Shown: positions 25,329 to 37,739 of the stretch, piece after piece
Layout of the letters: every line of letters begins with the position of its first letter
Numbering within the stretch: the first letter of the stretch is position 1
Assembly: GCA_032173965.1 (NCBI GenBank)
Contig: CM063284.1
Coordinates: forward strand, 106,082,410 to 106,146,409
Direction of reading: 5' to 3'
Source: Sitta carolinensis
Taxonomy: Eukaryota; Chordata; Aves; Passeriformes; Sittidae
DNA length: 64,000 nucleotides
The notes under the pieces: generated by a model
What the model was told of the DNA's origin: nothing
What the model saw: the letters and a program-made list of their open reading frames with translations, nothing else
The model's database searches: none
Translations under genes and position numbers: made by a program

Positions 25329-27580
25329 CTCATTGACCTGCATTCCTTCATAATATTGTCATGTCCTGTTATATTTATCCCAGCAGTTGCCATACTCCCA
25401 GAGTGGCTGGACAAGCCTAGTCTTCTATCACTCCCAGAGATGAAAAAGATGCTGGACTATGCTGCTTGGAGCTCTCTGCACAAGGAAGGGGAAAGCTGAA
25501 GTGCAGAGGGAAAGCAGAGCAGCAGACTAAGCATCACACTTCTGAGCAAAATATGCAACTTGATAGCCCAAAAATGTCATTGGCTGGAAGGCAGCCATTT
25601 ACTTTTAAGAGTATTTAAAGTATGTTAACTACAGACCCAAAGAATACATTGTAAACACAACATAATAACTCCTCCAACAGAGGAGAGAGGCTTTTTATTT
25701 ACCTACCAGAGACATTTGCTTATCAAGCAAAATTGCCTTATGAAAAGCACTCCATCACCTTGCAGCCTCAAGTGCCAACATACCACATATAACTTTAATG
25801 TGGTCCGTACCTGTTTAGAGGTCACTTAAAAGGTAACTGTTTCAAAAAATGCATTCATGTAAATGTACATTTTAATGCCTTTTGTGTGAAATGCTGAAGT
25901 TGAGTCTTGAATGCCTGGGCTCAAAAAAGATCATGTAGTATTTTTAAAAAGGTTAAAAGGGGTAATCCTGGTCAAATTCCACTTTGAACACTTACAGTTG
26001 GCCTACTTTAATTCTCCTGAAGTTTCAGCAGTACATTGTGTTCTCCTTGGCTTTTTCTCTAATGTGTCAGCAATACCTAGATGTGACTGCATTTCAGTAG
26101 CACGCTCAGTTGTGGGGGTCTCCACCTTGTGTAGGTCTGCTCTGCTCCTTTTCCCTCTTCTGACACAATAGTTGCATCCTTGTGGGCCATTTCACTGGGA
26201 CCTGAACAAAACAGGCTTAGCCAGGCTTGACATGCAACACGGGAGAACATTTCATCTCTATATTTTTCAGTGTTAAGATACCCACGGAAAAAAGTGCTAT
26301 GTAAGTAGGAAGAATCATTGCTGTTAATACCAACAGCAATATTTATATCTCTACCTATATTCCTTTTCACTTAACATTTTTGGTGATAAAGGGGTCCTAA
26401 TTAAAAATATAAACAGGTCTTTCAGTTTTTGTTTTATACTTATCTTCCACATATGCTTGTAATAATCTGCCTTCTTGCCAACACCATCTTGTAAATGAGA
26501 TCCATATCTCAAGGGTTTATCCTGGTTAAATAAACTGAATTCAATAAAACCCATCTTCAGATATTCCACATGTGAGAGTTATTACTACACTAACATGCTA
26601 CTGTTGCTTCTGTTACCTAGTGTTACAGATGCATTAACTTCTCCCCTTTGCTTGAGTTATGCTCCACTGTATATCTAAGATAAGAAAATGGAGTGCCTGG
26701 AGTCTGTTCAGTGTTATCATATAACAAACAGTGACTTTTTTATTGAAGGACTTCCACGAGCAATGCACGTTTTATTGAAACTAATTCAGAGGGGGAAAAA
26801 ATATTTAAAGATAAATGTTGAACTAAAACCAAAGTAAGTAATGATGTTATTTGCCCCCTTTGTCTCCCCCTTCCCTCCTCTTTGCCCCCAGCTCATAAGC
26901 TTTGTGATAGTGTTGCACAGGGCTGCACAGCATTTCTTTGCAGTCAAAGCTCAAAGGTTACAGTGCAGTCCTATAGCTGCTCCCAGTAAAGTCAGCATCA
27001 GCATTTCCTGTCCCCTGAAATTCATTCATTTATCAACCTACTTTCTGTGAGCACCTCTGCAATGACTGCAAGCTGGATTGTGCTCAGCACAAACCTCAGA
27101 GCAAAACAAACAGTTGAATTTGAGCTCCACTATGATGCCTATTTCTTTTTTCTTTCCTTTTTTTCCCCCTCTTTTTTATTTTTACTTTTTTTCTGGATAA
27201 CTTCTTGTAGCAGCCTAGCTTGAACTTCCTGCCTTGTCACTTCAAAATGATCTGATCTGCTGTGAGACACTGAGCCCTCCATGTGTTTTCCTGACAGCAT
27301 TTTTCTCAAAAGCACCGCAGGCCATCCACAAATCCAAGCAAAGTTATATATTAGAAAGGTCAGTGCATTCCTTCCAGAATCCTTATGTTGTTGTTTGGAA
27401 AAGAGCGCAGTGGAAAACTGTGTGTTTTTCCAAAATTCGGGTACAGACCCCTCTTAGAGCAGGATCCCAGAAGAAGAGCACAAGAGATAAGATACAGTCA
27501 CTCTTCCTGGTTTTCTATGGCCAAGCCTCCCTTCGTGTCCCTTGCTATTTGTTTTTTTAATCTCTTTTTCCTGTTGCCTT
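24700..27580. other. No gene recognised; homopolymer inside
   Basis: Contains a T31 run at 25298-25328, a pyrimidine-rich tract at about 27142-27193 and a perfect 9-bp stem near 26326-26350 (ATTGCTGTT / AACAGCAAT). No coding or transposon signal was recognised. Confidence 0.4.
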
Positions 27581-27585
27581 CTCAG

Positions 27586-27810
27586 CAAGGAATCTGCTGC
27601 ATTTCATCACAGCCATCAGATGGAAATCTTCAGTTGAGTTTGCAGGGGCATGGACAGACTAAGGGCCCAACCCTGAGATACACAGTGGTTTCGACTGGCA
27701 GCAAGAGCTTGATGTTCAGAATGATTCCAAAGGATGAGTTGGAAACACAGGTCCAGGGCTCTCCCCAGATGGCCACAAGGCAATTCTTGGCCCAGCAGAA
27801 TAATAATTAG
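27586..27810 (+). CDS. Candidate terminal exon (hypothetical)
   Basis: A textbook splice acceptor, a long pyrimidine tract ending TTCTCAG at 27585, is followed directly by an open frame of 74 codons ending with TAG at 27808-27810 (C-terminus FLAQQNNN). AATAAA lies at 27904-27909, about 94 bp past the stop. The arrangement is what a 3' terminal exon looks like, but the peptide matches no family I know, there is no partner exon, and such coincidences are expected in 64 kb. Low confidence. Confidence 0.15.
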   Translation, partial: QGICCISSQPSDGNLQLSLQGHGQTKGPTLRYTVVSTGSKSLMFRMIPKDELETQVQGSPQMATRQFLAQQNNN

Positions 27811-27914
27811 AATGGCGTTGCAAATAGTGAGGCTTCTTTTGCAACATTTATAGCAAGTGGAGGCCTCTCATGAAAGATTTCCAGGAGCAGAGCCAAATTC
27901 AGAAATAAAAGCCA

Positions 27915-29555
27915 ACAAAATGAAGATTTACACCTCCCTTGAGAAGATAGCCAATAAGATTTCAAGGTGGATTTTGAGACTTTGGCTGCTGATCTACATT
28001 TCTCAGATTATTCTCTTTGATTTTAATGAGGTGAACTAATGTGTTTGTTTGCTGAAAGGAAAAATAATACTAACACACAGAAACAAACACCAAGGGAACA
28101 TCTTTTCTGAGCATCAAGGCCTGCTTTCAGCATTTCATCTCCAACTACACTCTCTTATTCGTTTTTATTTGCCAAAGCACATCCTTGTGATGGGGTCAGG
28201 GACACTATGTTAGAAACTGTTCAAACAGTTTTTTTGCAGAAAATTCACAATGTCTGCTTCTGGTAGGGGAATAAAAAGGAAAAAGAAAAAAAGGAAAAAG
28301 AATGAGAGAAACTAGAACTACTGCAACATTAAAGTCCAGTGTGCTGCTATAAATCATACCTGAGACCCAGATGAATGTACTGTGTAGAAATAAATTTACT
28401 GCAATGCTCTCCTATTCTAGTTCTCTCAGAGGCTTTTTCTTTCCTTTAATTATTTCTTGCCTTTTTCTCCAAGAGATTTCCTCTTTGGTCTTTTTGCACC
28501 CTCAACTACCTTTTCCTTGCTTGTTGGCTTGGGGTGCCTCATCTACACCTAATTTCATTCACTGGTCACAGGAGGAAGTGGAAGATTCAATGAATGAGTG
28601 AATAAGTCTGTTAATCAGGTAATCACCTTTTTTCCTTGTAGGACTCCTCCTTATCTTAAGTAAATACTAAACCCTATGTCAGGAAGAAAAAGTTTCACAC
28701 CTGTGAAATATAAAAGAAAGGATATGACAATGTCTTTTTTCTTGAGATTTCATCTATTAAACATGAAATTACCTCAGGCCACTGTTTCTTGCATTTGTAA
28801 CCCTGGTAAATAAATATGACTTGATCAGAAAATGTTGACTAGTCGTTCTGCAAACAGAAAAGGCTTCCTACATATAGGCCTTAAGTGATATTGCTTTGAA
28901 GCATTGTTTCAAGCCATATTTTTCTGGCAAAGCTTAGAAGTTTTTAAGTGGAAATATCACACTGGGAATTTTTATCCAGGCTCAACAGCCTGTTGTTAGA
29001 GGAGGAGCTGAGACCTGAGTGTCATTCCTGTACTATGTCACAGCTGTCCTCTGAGGTTCCGTGCTGGGTTCTAGAGTAACTGGATTTCAGAACAACAGGG
29101 TTTCAGGCCAATGACTAGGACTAAGAAAGAAAATGATCAGAAGGCATCGTACCAAAGAACATCCTTTTTTGTTTAGAGCTGGTACTTGATAGATTGGTTG
29201 GATGTCAGGTCTCAGGCTGGGAGGGGCAATGATCAGTCTGTCTGTTTCCCCTTGCCCTGTTGCCAAGGCCTGGCTCTGGCTCCAGGTTTCCCATGGAGGT
29301 TTCTTTTCCAAGCTGAGAAGCCTTGCTCACACACTCATGGCATAAGTGGAAACCTCTTCCACTCCTTTAGCTGACCACCCTTGCTGGGACCTGCTTCTCT
29401 TTTGCTGCAGAGGTGGAAGGAGGATTCAGACCTGGATGCTTCTCCATGCTCATGGAAACCATGGATCTATACAGTGGTGGCACCAGGATAGTCACTGTTT
29501 TGTTCTGTGTATTTTTTCCTAATGGTCCCTAACATCTGATTTGCTTCGAGTGCTA
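27915..29555. other. No gene recognised
   Basis: Anonymous sequence. A purine-rich A/G tract lies near 28265-28315. No other structure was recognised. Confidence 0.4.
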
Positions 29556-29559
29556 GGGA

Positions 29560-30640
29560 GCACAGGGCCAACTTTTTAATGCAGCTAATATAGCACCAAG
29601 ATGTGGCTCACAAGTCATAACAACCTGGTCCTTGACATTTTACATTTAATTTCCAGATACTTTTCTCCCATGTGCATCACCTGATGTTTATTTACATGGA
29701 GCTTCATCTACCCTTTTACCATTTGGCCACATAGTCTTGTAAAACCCTTTGCAACTGTTCACAGCCAGCCGTCATCTTGCTATCCTGAATAATCTAAAAA
29801 TGTCCCCAGTGTTATCTCACTACTAAGCTCTTTTACAGATCCCATATAAATATTTTGATCAAGAGTTTTATCACAGATCTTCAGGAACTCTACTGATAAC
29901 AGCCTGCCATGAAAATAGAGAGAACGTTTTCTACTCTATTCTTCCTATCTTCTAAGAAACTATTTATGCATACAAGGACTTTCTATGTCCTGCTTTTTCA
30001 GTTTCTCTAGGAGTGACTTCTGTGGTCTCATGGAAGATTTTTAGGAATTCAGTAGACTGAATCAATGGAATATCCCTACATGTTTGCCGAGTCCTTCAGA
30101 GAAATAACATCTCATACATAAGATTTTAATAAAAGATAGATTTTAATTAAAGATAGACCTCCCTTTACAAACATCATGTTGGCTTTTATACAGTACAGCA
30201 TATTTACACGTATTTATTTATTAATTAATGGCCCTCATTATTGTTTCTACAACCTTGTCTGAGCATAGATGTCGAGACACTAGCCTGTAGTTCCCCTGAA
30301 ATTCTCTTGAACATCATTCTTTTTTAGGTAGCACAATTAAAGATTTGGTGTCAGTTTGCCAACTACCAGTCTTCAGTTACCAGGCTAGCTTTCAGTGTGC
30401 ATTTAAACACTTCAGATCAGTTATTTGGTGCTTGGATTCCTCCATAGCTGTTGGGTAAATACCATCTGGTCCTGACAGCGTGGCATTGTTCATCATGCAT
30501 ATGGAGCCCATAACCTCTTCCACCGGCACTTCCCTCAGAGACAGGTCCTCTGATGAGTCCCTCATAAATTAAGATCCCATTGTGGGAACCTCCCCAGATC
30601 TTTCCACACGCTCTTTTTCAGAAGAAGTCTTGCATTCCTG
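29560..30640 (-). mobile_element. Ancient CR1/L3-like LINE reverse transcriptase relic
   Basis: Read downward on the minus strand, the segment shows LINE reverse-transcriptase landmarks in the right order. LSGPDGIYPTAMEE (about 30480-30440) corresponds to 'ATGPDGI..R.LKE'. GNYRLVS (about 30283-30263) corresponds to 'GNYRPVSLTS'. MMFVKGGLSLIK (about 30175-30140) corresponds to 'HGFVKGRSCLTNL'. LLEKLKKQDIES (about 30010-29975) corresponds to 'LLEKLKKHGI'. MKLHVNKHQVMHMGEK (about 29710-29665) corresponds to 'MKFNVDKCKVMHLG'. Many stops and frameshifts and loss of the FADD region make it clearly dead. It is much more decayed than the 3' CR1 fragments elsewhere, suggesting an older CR1/L3-type subfamily. 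Confidence 0.87.
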
Positions 30641-30644
30641 ATCT

Positions 30645-33025
30645 TAAATAATATAATACGCTTGTGCAACACTTTTAATGACAAAGGGTCCTAAATTTTC
30701 TTTGAAAGTTTGCAAAACTGTCATTTCCATTGTGGCTTGAAAAGAAAGAAGGAGCATAAAAATAATTTCCAAAGTCATCTACCTATCAGAAGAGCTGCTG
30801 CTATAGTGTATCTAGATAGGAAAAAAACTTGGTATGTATAGTGATTTTATCTTAAATATAGGTCATGGACCAAATACTGCCTGTTCTGTATGCAGCCTGT
30901 GGGATCAGCCAGACTGGTACATAGGCTTTTGAAACTGACAAAATCATTGTGATTGAAAGGCTAGTGTAAGCTTACTTACATACTTTTATTTGCTCAAATT
31001 ACACCCCTCCATGGATCTGGACTGTGACAACAATTAAACTGATGCTCTTCCATTAAAATGTCAAGAAAATTCTTCCCTCAAAGAAAAAAAAAAGGATTTT
31101 CAACTTTACGAAATAAGTGTAGAAAATATCTTGTTTGGAGCAGACAGCAGGAAAGAAGGCAGTAAGTGTCAGACAATTCATGCTCACTTACACAGAAGTT
31201 TCTGAATTGCTCACGGCAAGACAGCATGCAAAGAACGTGAATCATAAAAAAGATCTAACATAGCTTCTAAGCACAAAACCCTTGAAATGTTTTTCATTGT
31301 TAAAACACATGAAATCACAGAAAACAAGAGGATGCCTGCTAAGGAAGCAAGAAATTTATCCCAAAATTCTACCATGCTCACTTCAGGAGGCAAATTGATT
31401 ATGAACTGCTTAATCTTTTGAGGAATATTTTGTACTGAGTGGTTCATGAGCTTTTGTGTACATGCTATAAGATTTGTGCACAAAGAAATGGTGAAAATGA
31501 GATGATGTGATTTCCCAAGATTCACTCAGAGCTAAAATCACATAACTTTGTAGGACAAAAGCTTCTGTGTGCTGCCAACACCAAATGCTGCCAATCGTAT
31601 TGCTTTATTTCAAATAACATAAAAATTAAATCTTTGATAAAGAGAACAGATTTTAGTTTGTGGCCAATGACTCTCCACCATTGTAATGTGAAATGTTTCA
31701 AATAGCTGTTTCTCACTAAACAGTTTGGGGAAATAATCTGTTGTCTGCTGGACTGTTTTCAATGAGGCACTGAGACTGCACTAAAATATCCCATACAAGC
31801 AGAAAACATGCTATGATCACAAAGGTCCTTGGCTTCATATCACTGTTTGCACTGATAATACCTATGATAACTCTGCGAGATACCTCTAGCTATCAAGTAA
31901 TGAAAAATGAAAAGGATTATCGACTTGCAGAGAGCTGGTGAGCTTATGTGCTACAAAATACAGTAATGTATCGTTTAGATAAGTTACTATTTGGTCTGGA
32001 AAATTGTGAAACATAGTATTTCAACACTTTTCCTCTCCTGCCAAAAGAACTTCAGAATCACAGAAGACAGTTTATTTCAAACATATGGAAAAGATGAGGA
32101 ATGCTGTCCCAGAGATAACCATCTTTATAACCTGCAGTTGAAAGGATCTTCTTTTCCAGATATTGGACACTGCTTTTGTATATTAGGTGAGCATTTCCCA
32201 CTTGCACTTTTTAATATTTGGAGGGAATGGAGAGATATTTAAGTGGCTAAATAGTTCTTCCATGTCTCAGGCAAAACAGTCTTAATGCTTTTATGATAGG
32301 CTTAAAACTGGAACAATCTGATTTTGGATGTGCCTAAGTTTATGGCATAGAACTGCAGGGCAAACTGCAACAACTCATGGCAAATTACTTGTTCATAAAT
32401 ATAACTCTCATCTGATATCATAGCAAATAAGGAAAAATGGGAAAGAATTTCATTCACAGTAATATTTCATCTTTAAAATGCCTGACTTTACCCTCTACCT
32501 TCAAGAAATTGCTCTTCCTTGATCTAGACTTGATTCTTTGGAAATTGTGTTTATTTTTCAGGAAACAGCAGGCATTGATAAAGGGATAATACTTGACAAG
32601 GGGCTGGGTACTGACTATTTTTATGGGAAATACTTTGTACTGAAACATTCACAAGTATGTGTGCACATACTCTAGAGAGTTGTGCATAAAGAAACGGTGA
32701 AATGTTCAAGTTTTACTTACTACTACTCCGTTTATTCAAACTTACAGTTTATTATGCTATTCCCACCTCAAATTCAACAGTGACTAGAAATTTTTTCTCT
32801 GCCAACAGACTAGGAGAGACCCTGTTGAATATGTGCTTTTAGCTGAAATTTTAAGTTAAAATTAATTACAGTTGTATAGATAAAGGATTTTTCTGAATTA
32901 ATTAGATTTTAACTAATCACTAAGCTATATGGAACATTTTAAAAATATTTAACAGAATTTTAAATAGCGTATTATAGCTTTATGATGACCATGATGAATC
33001 ATTGTGGGGTGCACTACCTCAGTGC
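30645..33025. other. No gene recognised; AT-rich
   Basis: Anonymous DNA. 32830-33000 is very AT-rich, with two TTAATTA motifs (near 32862 and 32898) of the kind bound by homeodomain proteins; this is not evidence of function. An A-run lies near 31082-31093. Confidence 0.4.
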
Positions 33026-33035
33026 TTGCCTCAGC

Positions 33036-33104
33036 TATAAATACAGGGAGAGCTACCTGGTGTTCCATGGAGGCTGCAAAAAACATCCTGCAAAGGTGAA
33101 TAAA
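33036..33104 (+). promoter_or_regulatory. TATA box followed by AATAAA; possible promoter or decayed LTR core
   Basis: TATAAATA at 33036-33043 lies 55 bases upstream of AATAAA at 33099-33104, inside a locally GC-richer segment (33000-33460). The close TATA/AATAAA pair is how retroviral LTRs are built, but TG...CA ends, a primer-binding site and target duplications were not found. It may be coincidence. Confidence 0.2.
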
Positions 33105-33109
33105 GGCAG

Positions 33110-34250
33110 TTTTTCCACCTGGAGGTCAATGACACTGCAAGCTGACTGCTAGCAATACCCAGTTGAGGTGTTGTAAAACTTGGCTGGTGACATTTGTGTG
33201 AGCTGATGCCAGAAATCCACCTGGCACCAAGGTGCTCTGGGAAAGTGTCCCCAGGGGCCGTGCCCACACAGCACTATGGCTCTAATGTCTTTCCAGTGAA
33301 ACGTCCTGGTTGGATACCCCAGGTGTGAGGAGCAGGGCATGCATCCACAAAGCACCCAGTGGCATTAGCTAAGCAAGGAATGGCTCCGTGTGCTCCATCG
33401 TGCCCAGTCTGAACGTCTGTAAGTTCTGGCTGTGCATTGCCCCGTGCCACAGTATTTCAGTTCCTTTTTGTTCACAAAGAGCTGCAGACCCCTACAGTGC
33501 TATAGAAATACTATGCATTTTAACTTGCCAAGGACAAATCAAGTGTTTTAATTTTGCACTCTGACATAAGATAAGAAAATAAACATGAGCTGCTGGGGAG
33601 TTCGGTAAACTTGCTCATGAACTGAAGGGGTGGAGTGGAGGAGGGGAAGCTGTATGTGAAAAACTTCCATTCAGTGAGAATTGGATAGAAAAGCAAATAA
33701 AAAGTTACACCGCAGATGAGAAATCTTGGAAACAATTCTGAAAATACCCAGGTATTGTTGCAAAAACCAGGAATATGTCCTGACACACAAGATTGTATTT
33801 TGTCCAAAAAGCTCAAGCTATCAAACTATAATAATGCTGATTCCTACTTTCACTCCATCTTCAGGCTCCCCTAGTAATTATTTTATATTAAACCCAGTGC
33901 TGAGGAAAAATCTGTTTGACAACACTGTGGCAGTGATAGGTTTTAGAAGGAATTGCAGATTTTTATGCTTTTACAGGGATTGTGATGCAAGAGCACAGGC
34001 TGGGTCACAACCTATTAGAAAGACATTTATTGCATTGGCAAGTTTTCCCTCTTTTTTTGGCAGTTCACAAGAGCTATAGAATTCTTCAAGAGAAACAAGT
34101 TTTTCTTTTCAATCTTGATTCTTAATATTTCAAGAACTCAGAATCATCTGGGGAGTTCTTCAGCAACCATATCTATAACACCCACTTCCCTAGCTCATGG
34201 GGCCATGAACTGCATCTCCAAAAAGTGAGCAAGCCACATCTGAGGGAAAA
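33110..34250. other. No gene recognised
   Basis: Anonymous sequence, GC-richer up to about 33460. Short ORFs on both strands have no family resemblance. Confidence 0.4.
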
Positions 34251-34254
34251 GGAT

Positions 34255-34945
34255 ACTTCAAATCATGGAACCATAAAACACCTTGGGTTGGGAGGGACTT
34301 TCTGATATTATCTAGTCCAACTCCTCTGCCATAGGCCAGGTCCATCTTTCACTGGATCCAGTTGCTCAAAGCCCCATTCAACCTGACTTTGAATGGTGAT
34401 GGGATATCGACAGATTCTCTGGGAGACACATTCCATTGTCTCACCACCCTCATCATAAAAAATCCCTTCCTTATATCCAATCTAAACCTACAGTCTTTCA
34501 GTTTAAAACTGTTTCCCCTTGTCCTGACACTAAGGGCCCTGATAAGTAGCTTGTCCCTGTCTTTCTTACTTACTTATTTTCTTTAAGTACTGATGGCCTG
34601 CTGTAAGATCTCATCAAAGACTTCTCCTCTCCAGGTGAACAACCCAACTGTCTTGGCCTCTCTTCACAGGAGAGGTGCTCTCTCCCCCTGATCTTCATTC
34701 TTCTCCTCTGGACCCACTCCAAAATCTATGTCTTTTCTGTACCATGAATCCCAGAGCAGTTGAATTCCAGTTGAGGTCTCACCAGAGCAGAGCAGAGGGG
34801 CAGAATCACCTCCCTTGACCTCTGGGCCGCACTGCTTTTGTGCAGCCCAGGATGAGGTTGCCCTGCTGGGTTCTGAGTGCATGTTGCTGGCTCATGTCCA
34901 GTGTTTCATCTACCAGCATCCCCAGGGCTGCTCTCAAATCAATTT
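34255..34945 (-). mobile_element. CR1 LINE, 3' portion (about 0.7 kb), antisense
   Basis: The segment is the complement of the CR1 3' region. It opens with the 'catggaaccataaaacacct' and 'gggagggactttctgatatt' tip. The 'ttccttatatccaatctaaa' block, the 'tttccccttgtcctgacact' block and the 'tgttgctggctcatgtccag' block follow in the usual order. It is truncated at its 5' side (near 34945), just before an (AATC)n patch. It is decayed but the best-preserved long CR1 piece in the window. Confidence 0.93.
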
Positions 34946-34959
34946 TGTAGTGAATTAAT

Positions 34960-35010
34960 TAAATAATCAGTCAATCTATCAATCAATCAATCAACCTTTT
35001 AATCAATGAA
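34960..35010. repeat. (AATC)n-type microsatellite
   Basis: Interrupted CAAT/AATC tetranucleotide repeats directly follow the truncated end of the CR1 copy, with about six recognisable units. Confidence 0.7.
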
Positions 35011-35014
35011 TACT

Positions 35015-37110
35015 TGCTACTACCTAATCCTTTTTTTGTCAGAATGAATTTCCTGTGTAGGCCACCCAGCAATGACACTGTCACTAGCCTAAGCGTAGTT
35101 CCAATTTTGCTTAACTAACAGCTACTAGTCAGAGCAAAGGTGCATCTCTCATTTTTTGTTCATATTGATCACAAGTAACTCTGTGTCATTCAGTGGACCC
35201 TGGGGACCACGATGTCAGAGGAACAGAAGGATCAGCATCAGCCCCTTTGACTCCCATCATAGCACTTCTGAGATAAATTGCTGGGCTCTCAGAGGTAAAC
35301 CTAGTGTTCTGATATCTGGTACAAGTAATGATTAAACAACGAGCCTGTTTCACTGTGAGCAGGACAAAAATGATGCATGGTTTGGATTGCTTCAGGACTG
35401 TTGCACTCATCAAACGAAACAGGTATGCAGAGCCTCCATTTTCTTGTGCATTTCAGGAATATGGTGGCATGATCAAAAGACCAAGACTTCCAGAAACAGG
35501 AAGCAGTGATCTGTTAACTAATAAATTCTGAGGGCAGCTAAAAGTGTGAGGATGCAAATTCCTCTGGAAGTGCCTTTTCATGACACTGCAGCATCGTCTG
35601 ATCCTATCTGTGGGTGTCTGTAGCATGAGTGCTGCTCAGGAAGCAAGAGTGATCTTTAAAAGCCTCTTCTGAACATTCCTGTTGTATAGGGTCCAGAAGA
35701 AACTAGGACATGAACATAAAGGTTTATGGTTTTTGGAGCAACCATTGTGGGAAAAGCAACCATGTTATTAATTGGGGCTGTATTTGATCACATTATTGTG
35801 TGAACTTTCATCAGTTCTGATTCAAGGGGGCAATGTATAACTGCAAATTTTTACAACTAGACCAGATTAGTTTGCAATTTGGGAAACAGATGGTCTAAAT
35901 TGCATTCTCTAACCAAACAAAAAAAGGGCAAAAGAAGAAAGGAGTTTATTGCCTATCATGCTTTTCAGATTTTCTGTGCATTTTTTAGCACTCACCAGAT
36001 AAATAAATGCATCTTAAGGGTGCAGATGTGCATCATTGCAAAAGGGCATAATCACAGGGCTATCTCCCTTGGCCATTAGGTATAAATCATACTAAACATA
36101 CAAATTTCTAATAGCTAGAATAAGTATTTTCCTCCTCCTCCATGTAGTGACAGAAGTTCCTCAGTTTTAATAGAATGGCACACATTCCCCTTAATACTAG
36201 ACCTCATTTTCACATCTCTTTTATCTGGTATGAGTCCCCACCTAAGAGTCTCACAGAAAATGACTGATTTAAGGCAACTCAAAAACAACCATAAGAGGTA
36301 GCTCTAGACTATATTGCACAGGGACACTGACCTCCCAAATTAACTCTGCAACCCTGGTTCAAATGCTTGGTGACACCACCAAGCACAACCACGCAAAACT
36401 GTGGGAGATAAGCACAGCTGCATTTGCTGCTCAGTACATTTCCCAGGACCAGACTGGATTTGGCTGAGAGAATTCAGGTCTGACTTAAGGCTCTTGCAAA
36501 AGGCAGTACCAGAGCACCACAGTGCTTCCGAGTGATGTGCTAGACCAGTTACTTTTTCAGTACTGACTCACCTCCTGAGTAATCAACCCCACATCCTGAG
36601 GGATGTAATTGTATAAATCCTCTGAGATTTCCCAGGAGCCCTTTTTCTCACTTTTCAGATGTGAGATGTCCCTACCTGAGGAACAGTGTATCTGGGCCTG
36701 GTAGCAGGTGGCCTGCAGGCAAGGGGATGAAGATTGACAAGAGCACAAGGACTTGGACACATCCTGCACCAGCATCTGCAGGCTATGACAGCTTCTGCCT
36801 TGCCCTCAGGCTGGGCAGCAAATCCCATTTCCTCAGTGGGAGCCCAGTGGTGAGTCAGGAGACGCAGGTGGAGTGGCTGAAATCTCCTACAGATACTTGA
36901 AGGAGGACATAAAGTTTCTTTATGCTTTAGTAAGTCATGAGGTATCAGAGCTGGCATGCTCTGAAGCTGGGAGGGATATTTAGCTGGGACAGGGGTGAGA
37001 CCCAGCATGACCCTGGGGGGAAGGAGGTCTGAGGAGACATAATTTGCTACAGGGATGGTATGGCTATTGGCACCTTCCTCTTAGCTGGATTAGCTTCCTT
37101 GCCCTTCCTG
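35015..37110. other. No gene recognised
   Basis: Anonymous DNA. A perfect 9-bp stem with a 4-base loop near 36365-36390 (TGCTTGGTG / CACCAAGCA) is the only structure noted. Confidence 0.4.
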
Positions 37111-37111
37111 G

Positions 37112-37112
<1 letters not shown>

Positions 37113-37152
<40 letters not shown>

Positions 37153-37250
37153 GGGGGGGGGATGTTTCAGGGGTAGAGGGTGGGAGGGTGTTTTTTTGTT
37201 TGTTTTGTTTGGTTTGGTTTGGTTTGGTTCTGGGGTTTGGGGTTTTTTGG
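37113..37250 (+). repeat. T39-G10 homopolymer junction and GGTTT repeats
   Basis: 39 T (37113-37151) are followed directly by 10 G (37152-37161). Further on, 37205-37250 holds several GGTTT units and GGGGTTTGGGG. The plus strand could fold into G-quadruplex-type structures. Homopolymers of this length are also common sites of sequencing or assembly error. Confidence 0.9.
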
Positions 37251-37319
37251 TAGATAAAAAGAGCAGGTGTCAATGTCACATTCAGGCCAAACCTGAACTT
37301 CTTCAGCTAAGGGAAACTA

Positions 37320-37735
37320 TAGCCAAAGGGCATTTCATGTACCAAAGGAACAAGGGAAGACCTAATTGTGGTTTTCAACATCCTTATGAGGGGAAGTGGA
37401 GGGACAGGTACTGATCTCTTCACTCTTGTGAGCAGTGACAGAACTGGAGGAATTGACATGCAGTTGAGTCAGGGGAGGTTTAGGCTGGGAATGAGGAAAA
37501 GGTTCTTCACCCAGAAGATGGTTGAGCACTGGAACAGGCTCCCCAGAGAAGTGGTCACAGCACCAGAACTGACAGAGTTCAAGAACAACAACATTTGGAC
37601 AACACTCTCAGGCACATAGTGAGATTTTTGGGGTGTCCTGTGCAGGGACAGCAGTTGGACTCTATAATTCTGATGGGTCCCTTCCAGCTCAGCATATTCT
37701 ATTTTTCTTTAATTCTATAATTCCATGATAATAAA
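37320..37735 (+). mobile_element. CR1 LINE, 3' portion, sense
   Basis: Contains the CR1 blocks 'ggggaggtttaggctgggaa', 'gaaaaggttcttcacccaga' and 'actggaacaggctccccaga', then a 'gggtcccttccagctcagca' tail ending in degenerate ATTCTATG octamers near 37695-37735. It is of a CR1 subfamily whose tail differs from the copy at 5.5 kb. 5'-truncated, with no intact ORF. Confidence 0.92.
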
Positions 37736-37739
37736 CACA

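Noticed and set aside
36368..36389. Perfect 9-bp stem with a 4-base loop.
   Set aside because: Stems this short arise by chance many times in 64 kb, with no supporting context.
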